Assembly: GCA_947456245.1 (NCBI GenBank)
Contig: CANGPS010000006.1
Span: forward strand, 1 to 64,000
Direction of reading: 5' to 3'
Source: Acidimicrobiaceae bacterium
GTDB taxonomy: Bacteria; Actinomycetota; Acidimicrobiia; Acidimicrobiales; RAAP-2
DNA: 64,000 nucleotides
A program made the translations under genes and the position numbers. A model generated the notes under the pieces. The model saw nothing but the letters and a program-made list of their open reading frames with translations. It was not told where the DNA came from and made no database searches. Shown piece by piece: positions 33,809 through 43,428 of the stretch (the stretch's first letter is position 1; each line of letters opens with the position of its first letter).

Positions 33809-35311
33809 GTGACCACGGTTGAAGACAGGGACGACCACGCCGACGGCGAGCACGCCGTCGCCACACCGCTCCCCGTCCCCTCCGATCCGCGAGGCCGCCC
33901 ATGGGAGGACGCCTCGTGGACCTGGAAGATCCTGCTCAGCGACTTCGCGCTGAGCGCCGTCGCCGTTGTCGCCGGGCTCGCCATCGTGGCTCCCATGGCG
34001 ACGAACAAGGCCAACCAGATCGACGCCTACTGGACCAACGTCGTGGCCTTCTCCTCGTACCCGCTGTGCATCGTGGTCGGCATGGCGATCGCTGGGACCT
34101 ATCGGTCGAACCTGCGCAGCCCGAACCAGAGCACCTTCTCGATGCTCAAGGACTTCCTGTTCGGCGTGAGCTTCGGCGCCATCGTCTCCCTCGCCGTCTC
34201 GAACCTGCTCCACCACCTCTTCAACACCCACCGCTCCACCTCCGTCGTCGTCATCGCCGTCTCGATGCTGTGCTTCGTGCTCATCACGGCCGGCCGCATG
34301 CTGCTGCGCCATCGGGCGCTGACCCGTCGCCCGGTCCGCGTGCTGCTCGTGGACTCCGGCCTGCGCAAGGATCGGATCTCCACCCACATCGCCATCCAGC
34401 ACGGGTTCCACCTCGTCGGATGGGTCCTCCCGACCGGGCCTGCCCCAGAGGAGGCCGTCGGCGTCCTCGAGGACCTCGAGCAGCTCGTCCAGGACCTCAG
34501 CATCGATCGGGTCATCATCGGGTCGACCGGGTTGATCGGGGCCGAGACCGCCGGGATCTACCGATCGGTGCTGCCCTTCGCAAAGGTGTCGCTCGTTCCG
34601 CGCGGCTTCGAGCTCGTCTCGTGGCGTTCGCGGCTGACCGACCTGTCCGGGCTGCCGCTCCTCGAGGTGGCACCTCCGCTCATGACGTGGTGGGATCGCT
34701 CGGTCAAGCGGCTCACCGACATCGTCGGCGCCGTGCTGGCCATCGCGGTGACCCTTCCGGTCTGGATCATCCTGGCCATCGTCATCAAGGCCACGTCTGA
34801 GGGCCCGGTGTTCTTCCGCCAGCCGCGCATCGGCCGGGCCGGTCGCGTGTTCTCCATCATCAAGTTCCGCACCATGACCACGGTTCCGGAGGAGGACGCC
34901 GGAGCCGAGGACCAGGCCGGGCTCGAGGAGCCCTCCGAGCTGCCCCTCCACGTGAGCCGAGGCAAGGCCAAGCTCGCCAACCGGCCGACCCGGGTCGGTG
35001 CCGTGCTGCGCAAGTACGGGATCGACGAGATCCCCCAGTTCCTCAACGTGCTGCGCGGCGACATGTCCATCGTCGGGCCACGGCCCTTCGTCCCCTCGGA
35101 GTCCGATCCCCTCGAGGGGTGGTCGGCCCGACGCTTCGAGGTCCGGCCGGGCATCACCGGCCTCTGGCAGGTCTCCGGTCGCAACGAGCTGAGCGCCGAG
35201 GACCTGCGGCAGCTCGACTACCTGTACGTCGCCTCCTGGTCGTTCGTCTGGGACCTGCGCATCATGGCCGAGACGCCAACCGTGATGGTCAAGGGCCTTG
35301 GGTCGTACTGA
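33809..35311 (+). CDS. Polyprenyl glycosylphosphotransferase (initiating sugar-phosphate transferase)
   Basis: Transfers a sugar 1-phosphate onto undecaprenyl phosphate to start a repeat unit. The 500-residue protein has about four N-terminal spans, a CoA-binding-like cytoplasmic domain (about 175-290), a reentrant/TM segment (about 305-330), and the catalytic C-terminal domain with PVFFRQPRIGRAG, IIKFRTM, the Asp-Glu pair in KYGIDEIPQFLNV, GDMSIVGPRP and RPGITGLWQVSGR. An acidic insertion follows KFRTM (EEDAGAEDQAGLEEPSE). WbaP/CpsE type; the sugar cannot be read from sequence. Confidence 0.92.
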   Translation: MTTVEDRDDHADGEHAVATPLPVPSDPRGRPWEDASWTWKILLSDFALSAVAVVAGLAIVAPMATNKANQIDAYWTNVVAFSSYPLCIVVGMAIAGTYRSNLRSPNQSTFSMLKDFLFGVSFGAIVSLAVSNLLHHLFNTHRSTSVVVIAVSMLCFVLITAGRMLLRHRALTRRPVRVLLVDSGLRKDRISTHIAIQHGFHLVGWVLPTGPAPEEAVGVLEDLEQLVQDLSIDRVIIGSTGLIGAETAGIYRSVLPFAKVSLVPRGFELVSWRSRLTDLSGLPLLEVAPPLMTWWDRSVKRLTDIVGAVLAIAVTLPVWIILAIVIKATSEGPVFFRQPRIGRAGRVFSIIKFRTMTTVPEEDAGAEDQAGLEEPSELPLHVSRGKAKLANRPTRVGAVLRKYGIDEIPQFLNVLRGDMSIVGPRPFVPSESDPLEGWSARRFEVRPGITGLWQVSGRNELSAEDLRQLDYLYVASWSFVWDLRIMAETPTVMVKGLGSY

Positions 35312-36434
35312 GCCCTCGCAGGCAGTGGCGATCGTCCACGACTACCTCACGCAGAAGGGTGGTGCCGAGCGGGTGGTCCTCACCCTCGCCCAGGGGTTCC
35401 CCGGGGCACGCATCTACACCAGCTGCTACGAGCCTGGTGGCACCTATGACGACTTCCGCTCGCTCGACATCACGACGAGCCCGCTGAACCACATCGGCCC
35501 GATCCGCCGGGACCCGCGCCGCGGGGTCCTGCTGCTCGCTCCGGCCTTCGCCAGCCTGAAGGTGCCCGGCGATGCCCTCATCGTCAGCTCGAGCGCATGG
35601 GCCCACGGTGTGCACGCCGACGCTCCGGTGGTCGTCTACTGCCACTCCCCCGCCCGATGGCTGCACCAGCCCGAGCGCTACGCCGCCGGCTCGGCCGGCG
35701 GCAGCCGCAACCTCGGCCTCGCCGCTCGGCTGCTGTCCGCCACGGCAGGAGTGCCGCTGCGCCGATGGGACCAGCGATCGATGCACCGCGCCGACCGCGT
35801 GGTGGTCAACTCGACGGCGATCGCCAGGCGGGTCGCAGACGTCTACGGCATCGAGGCCGAGGTGCTCCCACCAGCCCCGGCGCTCCTCGCCGGTGGCGAG
35901 GAGGCTCCCGTGGCCGACCTCGAGCCCGGCTTCTGGCTCACCGTGGCTCGTCTGCTGCCCTACAAGAACGTCACCTCGGTGCTCGAGGTGGCCGCCACGC
36001 GCCCCGCTGAGCGGTTCGTGATCGTCGGCGACGGCCCCCTGCGCGACACCATCGTGGCCACCGCTCCCGCAAACGTGCGACTCCTGACCGAGACCACGGA
36101 TGCCCAGCTGCGATGGCTGTATCGCTCGGCATCGGGCCTCCTCGCCCCGGCCCACGAGGACTTCGGCCTCACCCCTCTCGAGGCGGCCAGCTTCGCCACG
36201 CCGACCATCGCCCTGCGCGCCCTCGGGCACCTCGACACCATCATCGAGGGCACCACCGGGGTCTTCTTCGACGACCTCGCCGTGTCGAGCATCTCCCGAG
36301 GGCTCGACACGGCGATCGAGACCCGCTTCGACCCGGCCGACCTCGAGGCCCAGGCCGAGCGCTTCGGCGCAGACCGCTTCGTCGCCCGGATGCACGAGAT
36401 CGTGGCCGACGCCACCTCCGCAGCCGCCGGATGA
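35298..36434 (+). CDS. Group 1 (GT4) glycosyltransferase
   Basis: A 378-residue GT-B enzyme resembling mannosyltransferases of the WbaZ type: AIVHDYLTQKGGAERVVLTL at the N-terminus, VYCHSPARWLHQPERY, VARLLPYKNV, and an HEDFGLTPLEAASFATP EX7E motif. It would add a sugar to the lipid-linked repeat. The TTG start used here overlaps the previous gene by 14 nt and has AAGGG just before it; an in-frame GTG at 35325 would start directly at MAIVHDYL and is a real alternative. Confidence 0.87.
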   Translation: MGRTEPSQAVAIVHDYLTQKGGAERVVLTLAQGFPGARIYTSCYEPGGTYDDFRSLDITTSPLNHIGPIRRDPRRGVLLLAPAFASLKVPGDALIVSSSAWAHGVHADAPVVVYCHSPARWLHQPERYAAGSAGGSRNLGLAARLLSATAGVPLRRWDQRSMHRADRVVVNSTAIARRVADVYGIEAEVLPPAPALLAGGEEAPVADLEPGFWLTVARLLPYKNVTSVLEVAATRPAERFVIVGDGPLRDTIVATAPANVRLLTETTDAQLRWLYRSASGLLAPAHEDFGLTPLEAASFATPTIALRALGHLDTIIEGTTGVFFDDLAVSSISRGLDTAIETRFDPADLEAQAERFGADRFVARMHEIVADATSAAAG

Positions 36435-36483
36435 GCGACTCCGGGCACCCTGCTCGCTCCGTGGCCTGTGCGAGGATGAGCCC

Positions 36484-38127
36484 GTGAGCGAGGGGGTGCA
36501 GGACAGCAGGTCGGAGCCACTCATGCGGCGCGGCAGCGAGCACCAGGGTGGTCGCATCCTCGCCAACTCGGCCGTGATGACCGTGGGCCAGGTGGTGGTG
36601 GTCGCCATCGGCTTCATCCTCACCCCGGTGATCATCTCGAACGTCGGCATCGCCATGTTCGGTGCGTGGGGCATCTTCACGACCGCCGCGGGATACATCA
36701 CGATCCTCGATCCCGGCACCAGTGGCATCGTGACGAGGTTCGGAGCCATGGCCCACGTGCGCGGCGACACCAAGGAGATGGCCCGGCTCACCAGCCTCGG
36801 GCTCGCCTCGTGGATCCTCCTCGGCCTGCTCGTGACGCCGATCATGCTGATCGTCATCCCTCTGCTGGCATCGCACATCCACGTTGCCGGCACGTCGACG
36901 GGCGAGCTCGAGGTGTTCTTCTGGTGGGGCTATGGCCTGGTGGTCTTCACCGCCATGCAGGCCGTGCTGTCCGGGCAGCTCACGGCGATCGGGCTGCTCT
37001 GGGTGACCACGGTGATCGACGTCGCCAGCCGGCTGTTCTACGGGGTGGTCCTCGTGCTCGGCTTCGTGGCCGGCATGGAGCTCTGGGCGCTGATCGTGGC
37101 CTCGTTCGCCCAGGGGATCGCGGTGATGGTCTCGACCTTCATCATCTCCTGGCGCACCTATGGCTTCCCGATCGGGAACCCAGCCAAGCTCGACCGAGCC
37201 GTCTTCAGAGAGGTGCGGCGCTTCGGAGGCTGGGCGCAGGTCACCAGCGTGCTCAACACGTTGACCTACTCGACCGATCCCATCGTGATCGGCACCTTCG
37301 TCTCGGCCAGCGCCGCCGGCATCGCCAACCTCGGCAGCCGACTCGCTCGGCAGATCCCGTACTTCGCCACCGTCCCGGAGGCGACGCTCCCCGCTATGGC
37401 CGCCGCCCAGCAGGCCGGAGAGGGGCCCGAGGGCATCGCCAGGATGTCCATCCGCTCGAACCGGATCTCGTACCTCCTCGGCGCCTGCGTGGCATCGATC
37501 ATCGTCGGAGCGGCCCCGGTGATCCTGGCCTTCTGGCAGGGTCAGTCCTACTCGCAGGCCGATCTGGCCACCTGCATCGTCGCAGGCAGCATGCTCGCCT
37601 CCATGCTCGGCCAGACCGCCGGCATCGGCATCTACGCCATGGGGAAGGTGGGCTACGGGGTGCGCGCTCGCTTCGCCGGGTTCGTGGTCAACCTCGTCGC
37701 CACGATCGCCCTCGCCATCCCCTTCGGCATGCCCGGCGTGCTGCTCGGCACCCTCCTTGCCACCGTGACCACCAACGCCTACCTCCAGATCCGCGTCAAC
37801 CAGCTCCTCGGCATCAACGGGTGGACCTCGGTCTGGCAGTGGATGCTCCCGCTGATGGCGGCGACGGCACCGGCCATCGTGGTCGACCGGCTCGTCATCG
37901 CCCTGATGCCCGCCTCGGTGCAGCACCACCGGCTCCCGGCCTTGGCCGCGCTCGGCGTGCTGCTGGTGGTGAACTACGTCGTGCTCCTGATCGGCATCCG
38001 CTCCTGGCGCTACCTCGGCCAGCAGGACATCACCTTCCTGCGCCGCTCTCTCCCGGGACCGGTCCGCAAGATCCTCAAGCCCAAGGTCGTCTCCCTCCTG
38101 GTGCGTCCCACGAAGGTGGCCGCATGA
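36484..38127 (+). CDS. Polysaccharide flippase (Wzx/MATE-like, MOP superfamily)
   Basis: Integral membrane protein of 547 residues with about 14 hydrophobic segments; expected to move the lipid-linked oligosaccharide across the membrane. Typical features are the N-terminal GGRILANSAVMTVGQVVVVAIGF, the charged loop before ANLGSRLARQ and IAMFGAWGIFTTAAGYITILDPG. GTG 36484 is chosen because GAGG lies 8 nt upstream; the frame is open for 128 codons further upstream but that part overlaps the preceding gene and has no family resemblance. ATG 36523 is a possible later start. Confidence 0.85.
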   Translation: MSEGVQDSRSEPLMRRGSEHQGGRILANSAVMTVGQVVVVAIGFILTPVIISNVGIAMFGAWGIFTTAAGYITILDPGTSGIVTRFGAMAHVRGDTKEMARLTSLGLASWILLGLLVTPIMLIVIPLLASHIHVAGTSTGELEVFFWWGYGLVVFTAMQAVLSGQLTAIGLLWVTTVIDVASRLFYGVVLVLGFVAGMELWALIVASFAQGIAVMVSTFIISWRTYGFPIGNPAKLDRAVFREVRRFGGWAQVTSVLNTLTYSTDPIVIGTFVSASAAGIANLGSRLARQIPYFATVPEATLPAMAAAQQAGEGPEGIARMSIRSNRISYLLGACVASIIVGAAPVILAFWQGQSYSQADLATCIVAGSMLASMLGQTAGIGIYAMGKVGYGVRARFAGFVVNLVATIALAIPFGMPGVLLGTLLATVTTNAYLQIRVNQLLGINGWTSVWQWMLPLMAATAPAIVVDRLVIALMPASVQHHRLPALAALGVLLVVNYVVLLIGIRSWRYLGQQDITFLRRSLPGPVRKILKPKVVSLLVRPTKVAA

Positions 38128-39053
38128 GGATCTCGGTGGTGGTGCCGAGCTACCGACGGCCAGACGCCCTGGCCAACTGCCTGCCGGCCCTGCTGGCGCA
38201 GGAGCGGCCGGCTGACGAGATCATCGTGGTGGTGCGGGTCGACGACGAGGGGTCGAGGGCGCTGCTCGGCGGGTTCCCCGACGTCACCGAGGTCACCGTC
38301 GACCAGCCCGGCGCCGTCTGGGCCATGGCCCAGGGATCGCTGGCCAGCACCGGCGACGTGATCGCCTTCACCGACGACGACGCCTGCCCTTCCCCCTCGT
38401 GGCTGCGCCGCCTCGAGGCCACCTACGAGACCGACCCGACCATCGGTGCCGTGGGCGGCCGCGACATCATCCACGATCCCGACGGCTCGCTGCGCGTCGA
38501 GGCGCTGCAGAGCGAGGTGGGGATCATCACGCCGGTGGGTCGCCTGATCGGCAACCACCACCGCGGCACCGGACCGCCACGCGACGTGTCGGTGCTCAAG
38601 GGGGTGAACTCCTCCTATCGCCGAGAGGTCCTGGCCCTGCCGTCGGGCCTCCGCGGGGCCGGGACGCAGATCCACTTCGAGGTCGCCATGGGGCTGATGG
38701 TGCGCCAGGCAGGCTTCCGCCTGGTCTACGACCCGAGCATCACGGTCGACCACCACCCCGCTGACCGCCAGGATCTCGACAAGCGCGGTGCGCCGCCGGC
38801 CGAGGCCGTGGCCGGCCACGCGTACAACCTCACCACCTCCATCGGCCTGCTCGGGATGGGACGGATGCTCGTCCGCTGTGCCTATGCCGTGCTCGTCGGC
38901 GACCGAGCCATGCCGGGGGTCCTGCGGGCGGTGATCCTGCTAGCGCAGGGCGACCGAGCCGCGCTGACGCGGCTGCGAGGCTCGCTCGCCGGGAACACCG
39001 CCGCCCTCGTCGACCGGTTCCGAGGGGTCAGGCCGACCTTCGTCCGACCCTGA
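38124..39053 (+). CDS. Family 2 glycosyltransferase
   Basis: A 309-residue GT-A enzyme: ISVVVPSYRRPDALANCLPALLAQ, the DxD-type motif FTDDDACPSPSWL near residue 90, and the acceptor-side VLKGVNSSYRREVL. Its hydrophobic stretch GLLGMGRMLVRCAYAVLVGD near the C-terminus could bind the membrane. ATG overlaps the flippase stop as ATGA. Its last 26 bases overlap, tail to tail, the end of the minus-strand fusion glycosyltransferase. Confidence 0.88.
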   Translation: MRISVVVPSYRRPDALANCLPALLAQERPADEIIVVVRVDDEGSRALLGGFPDVTEVTVDQPGAVWAMAQGSLASTGDVIAFTDDDACPSPSWLRRLEATYETDPTIGAVGGRDIIHDPDGSLRVEALQSEVGIITPVGRLIGNHHRGTGPPRDVSVLKGVNSSYRREVLALPSGLRGAGTQIHFEVAMGLMVRQAGFRLVYDPSITVDHHPADRQDLDKRGAPPAEAVAGHAYNLTTSIGLLGMGRMLVRCAYAVLVGDRAMPGVLRAVILLAQGDRAALTRLRGSLAGNTAALVDRFRGVRPTFVRP

Positions 39054-41145
39054 CCGCCTCGGTCAGTGCGGCGAGCGCCTGCTCGCCGACGACGCCCGGC
39101 GAGTAGAGGCGGAGTGCCTCCGAGCGACAGACGTCCTGGCGCTCCGTCGTGAGCGGTCCACGTGCGAGCTCCGCTCGGACCGCGGCCTCGAGCGCGTCGA
39201 GGTCTCCCACGCGCACCATGGTGCTCGCCTCGGCCGACACGCCCTCCCCCGCTCCGACGGCCTCGGTCACGATGGTCGGGACACCACAGGCCAGCGCCTC
39301 GCCCACCGTGAGGCCGAACGGCTCGTAGCGGGAGGCCTGGATCAGCAACCGTGCCCCCCTGATCCGATCCCGGACCTCGTCGCGGCCCTGCTGGGAGATG
39401 ACCTCGGCCATGCCGGGGGCCAGGCCCTCGAGCAGGGGTCGATAGTCCGACCAGAGCGAGCCGTCGCCGATCATGACGAAGCGCACCCGGCCCTCGAGGT
39501 CCCTCATCCGGTGGGTGAGGGCCACGATGTCCTCGACGCCCTTGCGGACCACGACCCTGCCGAGGACGAGGATCGTCGCTGGTTCCGATCCCCCCGGCGG
39601 CCCAGGGGTGAAGTAGGCCGTGTCGATGGCATTGGGGACGACGGTGACCCGGTCGCGAGCCACCCCGTAGTCCTGGACCAGCAGGTCGCCGAAGGAGGCA
39701 GAGATGGCGAGCACCTCGTCGACATGGGCGATGTCGCGCCGCTGACGGATCGATCGCGCCTTCATCCAGGCTCGGACCGCCGCAGCCTTGAGTGGCGATC
39801 CGCATCGCCGGGCGAGGTTGGCCTCGTTGCGGAGCCAGCGGAGCTCCCCAGCGGCGTGGACACTCGGGTGGATCACGAGGGGCGGTCGATCCGTCTTGGG
39901 ACCAGGGATGCCGAAGGACTCGATCGACGAGCACTGGTAGATCACGTCGTAGGGATCCATGGCGTGCTCTGCGGCGAGCACGCTGGCCAGGCGTCGGCGG
40001 CTCATGGCCTGGAACGCCTGGAAGCTCACCATCTTGGCCAGCGGGTTGCACGAGTACCACCGGCCGAACTGGAAGCTGCTGCGACCCTCGACGACCCGGA
40101 TGCCGGGCACCTCAGCGATGTCGTCTGGGGAGGTGAAGTGGTCAGAGGTCGGGACGTAGCAGTCGATCGAGCAGCCCCGCTCGGCGAGGTGGCTCAAGAT
40201 GGCGGCCTCGACGCCTGGCGCCCCTCCGGACTGACGGGAGGGCACCGGGCCCACATAGGCGATCCGCAGACCCGAGAGCCGCAGACCCGATCGAGGCTCG
40301 ACCGGTCGGCCGAGGTGCCCTCGGCGATCACGAGCGGTGCGCCATGCCATGCGGCCAGTCTGGCCCGCAGCCAGCCGAGCCCAGCGCACCAGTCGTCTGG
40401 GCGTCCGGACCGAGGAATCGCCCCCCTTGAGCATCGACGCCCATCGCCGGGCCGTGATGCGCAGCGGGGCGGTCGACACCGCACCGCGGTCGCCGAGGAG
40501 CTCAGGATGCCGCCGGAAGGCCAGCCAGTCGTCGAGCATGAACGCGGCCCGACGGTCGTACTCCTCCGGGGAGAACGACCGTCCGGGATGGGTCACCACC
40601 ATCTCGGCCGCGAACCGGACAGGACCGCGCTCGGACATCCGAAGCCCGGCATCCACATCCTCGTGGGCGTAGCGGAACGCCGGGTCGAACCCTCCGATGG
40701 CCACGAGGTCGCTGCGGCGATAGGCCACGTTGCAGGTCAGGAACCGACCACCATCGGCATCCTCGACGCTGTGCTCGTAGAGCGGGTCATAGGCCGGTGA
40801 CACCACCGGCCCCCGCACCCCGACCGCCCCCGGGTCGGCCTCGAGCGACTCGCACAGCGCCGAGACCCAGGTCGCCGACACGATGGCGTCGTCGTCGGTG
40901 AAGGCGATGACGTCGCCGGTGGCGGCCGCGATCCCACGGTTCCGAGCTCGCGAGGGGCCTTCCCCGCGCCCCCGGACGACCTGCACCTCGGGGTCCTCGC
41001 ACACGATCGGTGGGGTCGAGCCGTCGTCGACCACCACGATCTGGGCACTCCGGCCGGCCGCGCCCAACGAGGCGCGCACCGCCGAGAGGCAGGTCGCGAG
41101 CAGCTCCGGTCGGTCCTTCGACGGGATGACGATCGAGAGCTCCAT
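39028..41145 (-). CDS. Fused GT2-GT4 bifunctional glycosyltransferase
   Basis: A 705-residue polypeptide with two enzymes. Residues 1-215 are a GT2 domain (SIVIPSKDRPELLATCL, VVVDDGS, AFTDDDAIVSATWV, RYAHEDVDAGLR). After an Arg-rich linker (about 235-290) comes a GT4 domain (IAYVGPVPSRQSGGAPGVEAAIL, VLGRVVVRKGVEDIV, RYEPFGLTVGEALACGVP with EX7E). Fusion implies two consecutive sugar additions by one protein. No frameshift is evident at the junction. ATG overlaps the preceding stop by one base (TGATG), coupling it to the other fused enzyme. Confidence 0.88.
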   Translation of the reverse strand: MELSIVIPSKDRPELLATCLSAVRASLGAAGRSAQIVVVDDGSTPPIVCEDPEVQVVRGRGEGPSRARNRGIAAATGDVIAFTDDDAIVSATWVSALCESLEADPGAVGVRGPVVSPAYDPLYEHSVEDADGGRFLTCNVAYRRSDLVAIGGFDPAFRYAHEDVDAGLRMSERGPVRFAAEMVVTHPGRSFSPEEYDRRAAFMLDDWLAFRRHPELLGDRGAVSTAPLRITARRWASMLKGGDSSVRTPRRLVRWARLAAGQTGRMAWRTARDRRGHLGRPVEPRSGLRLSGLRIAYVGPVPSRQSGGAPGVEAAILSHLAERGCSIDCYVPTSDHFTSPDDIAEVPGIRVVEGRSSFQFGRWYSCNPLAKMVSFQAFQAMSRRRLASVLAAEHAMDPYDVIYQCSSIESFGIPGPKTDRPPLVIHPSVHAAGELRWLRNEANLARRCGSPLKAAAVRAWMKARSIRQRRDIAHVDEVLAISASFGDLLVQDYGVARDRVTVVPNAIDTAYFTPGPPGGSEPATILVLGRVVVRKGVEDIVALTHRMRDLEGRVRFVMIGDGSLWSDYRPLLEGLAPGMAEVISQQGRDEVRDRIRGARLLIQASRYEPFGLTVGEALACGVPTIVTEAVGAGEGVSAEASTMVRVGDLDALEAAVRAELARGPLTTERQDVCRSEALRLYSPGVVGEQALAALTEAVRVGRRSA

Positions 41146-43406
41146 CAGCGCTGCCGCCCAAGGGCGTCGTAGAAGTCCACAAGCTCGTCGGCCAGGAGGG
41201 CCGGTCGATAGCGCTCAGCCGTGGCGACCCCGGCCCGCCCCAGGCGGGCTCGCAGGTCAGGGTCGCCCGCCACCTCGACGAGGACCCGGGCTAGGTCTGA
41301 CGCGCTCCCCGTGGAGTAGAGCAGGCCGTCGACACCGTCCGTGATGCTCTCGGCGGGTCCGCCGGTGTCGGCGGCGACCACGCAGCAACCGGCCCCCATG
41401 CCCTCGATCACCACCTGCCCGAAGGGCTCGGCGATCCGAGAGCAGTGCACGAGGACGTCGGCCCTCGCCAGCTCTCCGGCGACGTCGTCGCTGAACCCGA
41501 CCATCGTCACCTGGTCCCGCAGGCCCAGCGAGTCGATGCGATCCTCCAGCACCTCGGCGAAGGCATCCTCGCCGAACATCGGCGACCCGACGATCCGTGC
41601 GGTGGCGCCGGTCCCGGCGAAGGCCTCAGCGAACGCCTCGAGAAAGAGATCCTGGCCCTTCCAGGGGGCAAGACGGCCCACCACGGCGATCCGGAGCTCG
41701 CCTGCACCAGGAGCGCGCTCATGGGCGACGATCGACGGATCGAGAGGGCTTGCCAGGACCAACGTCGGCACGGCGATCTCCCCCAGCGTGGCCAAGGTGG
41801 ACGCCGAGTTCGCCACGATGGCGTCGGGGACGTGACGCGAAAGCACTCGGACGAGCCGCACCGCGCGAGCTGGGAGGTAGTCGTCCGCGATGCGGTCTCG
41901 AACGTGCCACACGACGCAGGGCACACCGGCGAGGCGAGCCGCCACGCCGCCGTAGAGGGCAGCCTTCAGGCTGTTCGTGTGGACCTGATCGGGCGAGAGG
42001 CTGCGCAGGCGTCGCGCCAGGCGCAGCGAGTAGCGCAGCGCTCGGGCGGCCTGCCCGACCTGGGCCAGGCCACGGCCGACGCCCTCGCGCCCCATCGAGC
42101 GCGTCTCCTCGTCCATGGCCAGGATCTCCACCTCGACGCCCTCGGCGCGCAGCCGATCGACAAGCGGACCGTCCTCGGCCAGGATCACGAGCACCCGGCG
42201 CCGCTCGGCCAGGCTCGGGACGAGCCGGGCGAGGGCCAGCTCGCCACCCGAGAGCACGGCCGTGTGGCCGACGAAGACAGTCAGGGGACGAGGGCGGTCG
42301 AGGACCTCGGCGTAGAGCTGGCGGTGGCGACCGGCCACGGCCTCCCACCCATGTGCCTCGGCGTGGGCGCGACAGACGGCGGGGTCGGTGGCGCCCTCCG
42401 ACCCGACCCGATCGAATGCCGCAGCAAGCGCAGCCACGTCGCCCGAGGGAACGAGCTCGGCACCATCGAGGCCCTCGAGGGCGTCGCGAAGGCCCTCGAT
42501 GTCCGAGGCGATGACCGGCGTTCCGCAGGCAAGCGACTCGAGCACCACCAGACCGAACCCCTCGAGGGCGACCGTGGGAACCACCGAGACGTCCGCAGCC
42601 TGGTACCAGGTCACGAGGCTCGCATCATCCACACGGCCAGCGAACGCCACCGGCGCACCTAGCTCCTTCGCGAGCGCCTCGAGGCGCAAGCGCTCTGGTC
42701 CCTCGCCCACGATGACCAGGCGAGCCCCAGGGACCGCGCAGCGACTGATGGCCTCGATGGCGGTCTCGAGTCCCATCCGGTTGCGCAGGCGCCGCACGGC
42801 GACCACGAGGAAGCCGACCTCGGGATCGACGCCGAGCAGCCGTCGTGCGGACGCCTGGTCGCCGCGCACGAACCGTGCGGTGTCGACCCCCGGCGGGATC
42901 CGGCGGACCACCGACGGATCGACCCGGTAGCGCTCCGACACCAGCGCCTCGAAGGCGCGAGACAGCACGACCACCCGGTCAGCCCTCCGGTAGACCGCGC
43001 GCTCGATCCCCCGCTTGACGCGGGAGTTGATGCCTCCGCTGCCCTCGGTGGTGCTCTCGTCAGCCCACGGGCCCTGGAAGTGGACCACCAGCGGCCGACG
43101 GCGAAGGCGGCCGAGCAGCGGCCACAGGGCGTAGAGGGCGAAGTGGGCGTCGACGACGTCGGGGAGCGGTCGACGACCGGCGGCAGTGCGCATCGCGGCA
43201 AGGCGTCGCCAGAGGGGTGCGTCCTTCGATCCCGACCAGACGAGTCCGTCGCTCGGCACCGAGGCCTTCCCGCCCAGGACCACGCCCTCAGCTTCGAGGT
43301 GCTGCGCGCGTTCGGCGACCACGAGATCGGCGAGGTACCGGTTCAGCCCTCCTGGACGGACGGCGGGGTCCTCGAGGCCGATGTGCCGGATGGAGGGCCC
43401 GGTCAC
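41145..43406 (-). CDS. Tandem GT4-GT4 glycosyltransferase
   Basis: A 753-residue protein with two GT-B domains in series: 1-375 (GLEDPAVRPGGLNRYLADLV, VHFQGPWADES, VVAVRRLRNRMG, ALEGFGLVVLESLACGTP) and 376-753 (VFVGHTAVLSGGELALARLV, AVVGRLAPWKGQDLFLEAF, AEPFGQVVIEGMGAG). Each half keeps its own EX7E motif, so both are probably active. Start is a GTG with no visible ribosome site, 22 nt after the polymerase stop. Substrates are unknown. Confidence 0.85.
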   Translation of the reverse strand: MTGPSIRHIGLEDPAVRPGGLNRYLADLVVAERAQHLEAEGVVLGGKASVPSDGLVWSGSKDAPLWRRLAAMRTAAGRRPLPDVVDAHFALYALWPLLGRLRRRPLVVHFQGPWADESTTEGSGGINSRVKRGIERAVYRRADRVVVLSRAFEALVSERYRVDPSVVRRIPPGVDTARFVRGDQASARRLLGVDPEVGFLVVAVRRLRNRMGLETAIEAISRCAVPGARLVIVGEGPERLRLEALAKELGAPVAFAGRVDDASLVTWYQAADVSVVPTVALEGFGLVVLESLACGTPVIASDIEGLRDALEGLDGAELVPSGDVAALAAAFDRVGSEGATDPAVCRAHAEAHGWEAVAGRHRQLYAEVLDRPRPLTVFVGHTAVLSGGELALARLVPSLAERRRVLVILAEDGPLVDRLRAEGVEVEILAMDEETRSMGREGVGRGLAQVGQAARALRYSLRLARRLRSLSPDQVHTNSLKAALYGGVAARLAGVPCVVWHVRDRIADDYLPARAVRLVRVLSRHVPDAIVANSASTLATLGEIAVPTLVLASPLDPSIVAHERAPGAGELRIAVVGRLAPWKGQDLFLEAFAEAFAGTGATARIVGSPMFGEDAFAEVLEDRIDSLGLRDQVTMVGFSDDVAGELARADVLVHCSRIAEPFGQVVIEGMGAGCCVVAADTGGPAESITDGVDGLLYSTGSASDLARVLVEVAGDPDLRARLGRAGVATAERYRPALLADELVDFYDALGRQR

Positions 43407-43428
43407 CGCGTCGAGGAGAGAAGGTGCG

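Noticed and set aside
36666-38123. Plus-strand open frame running through the flippase gene into the GT2 gene
   Set aside because: The upstream part is out of frame with the flippase and Arg/His-rich; the GT2 family N-terminus begins at ATG 38124, which overlaps the flippase stop.
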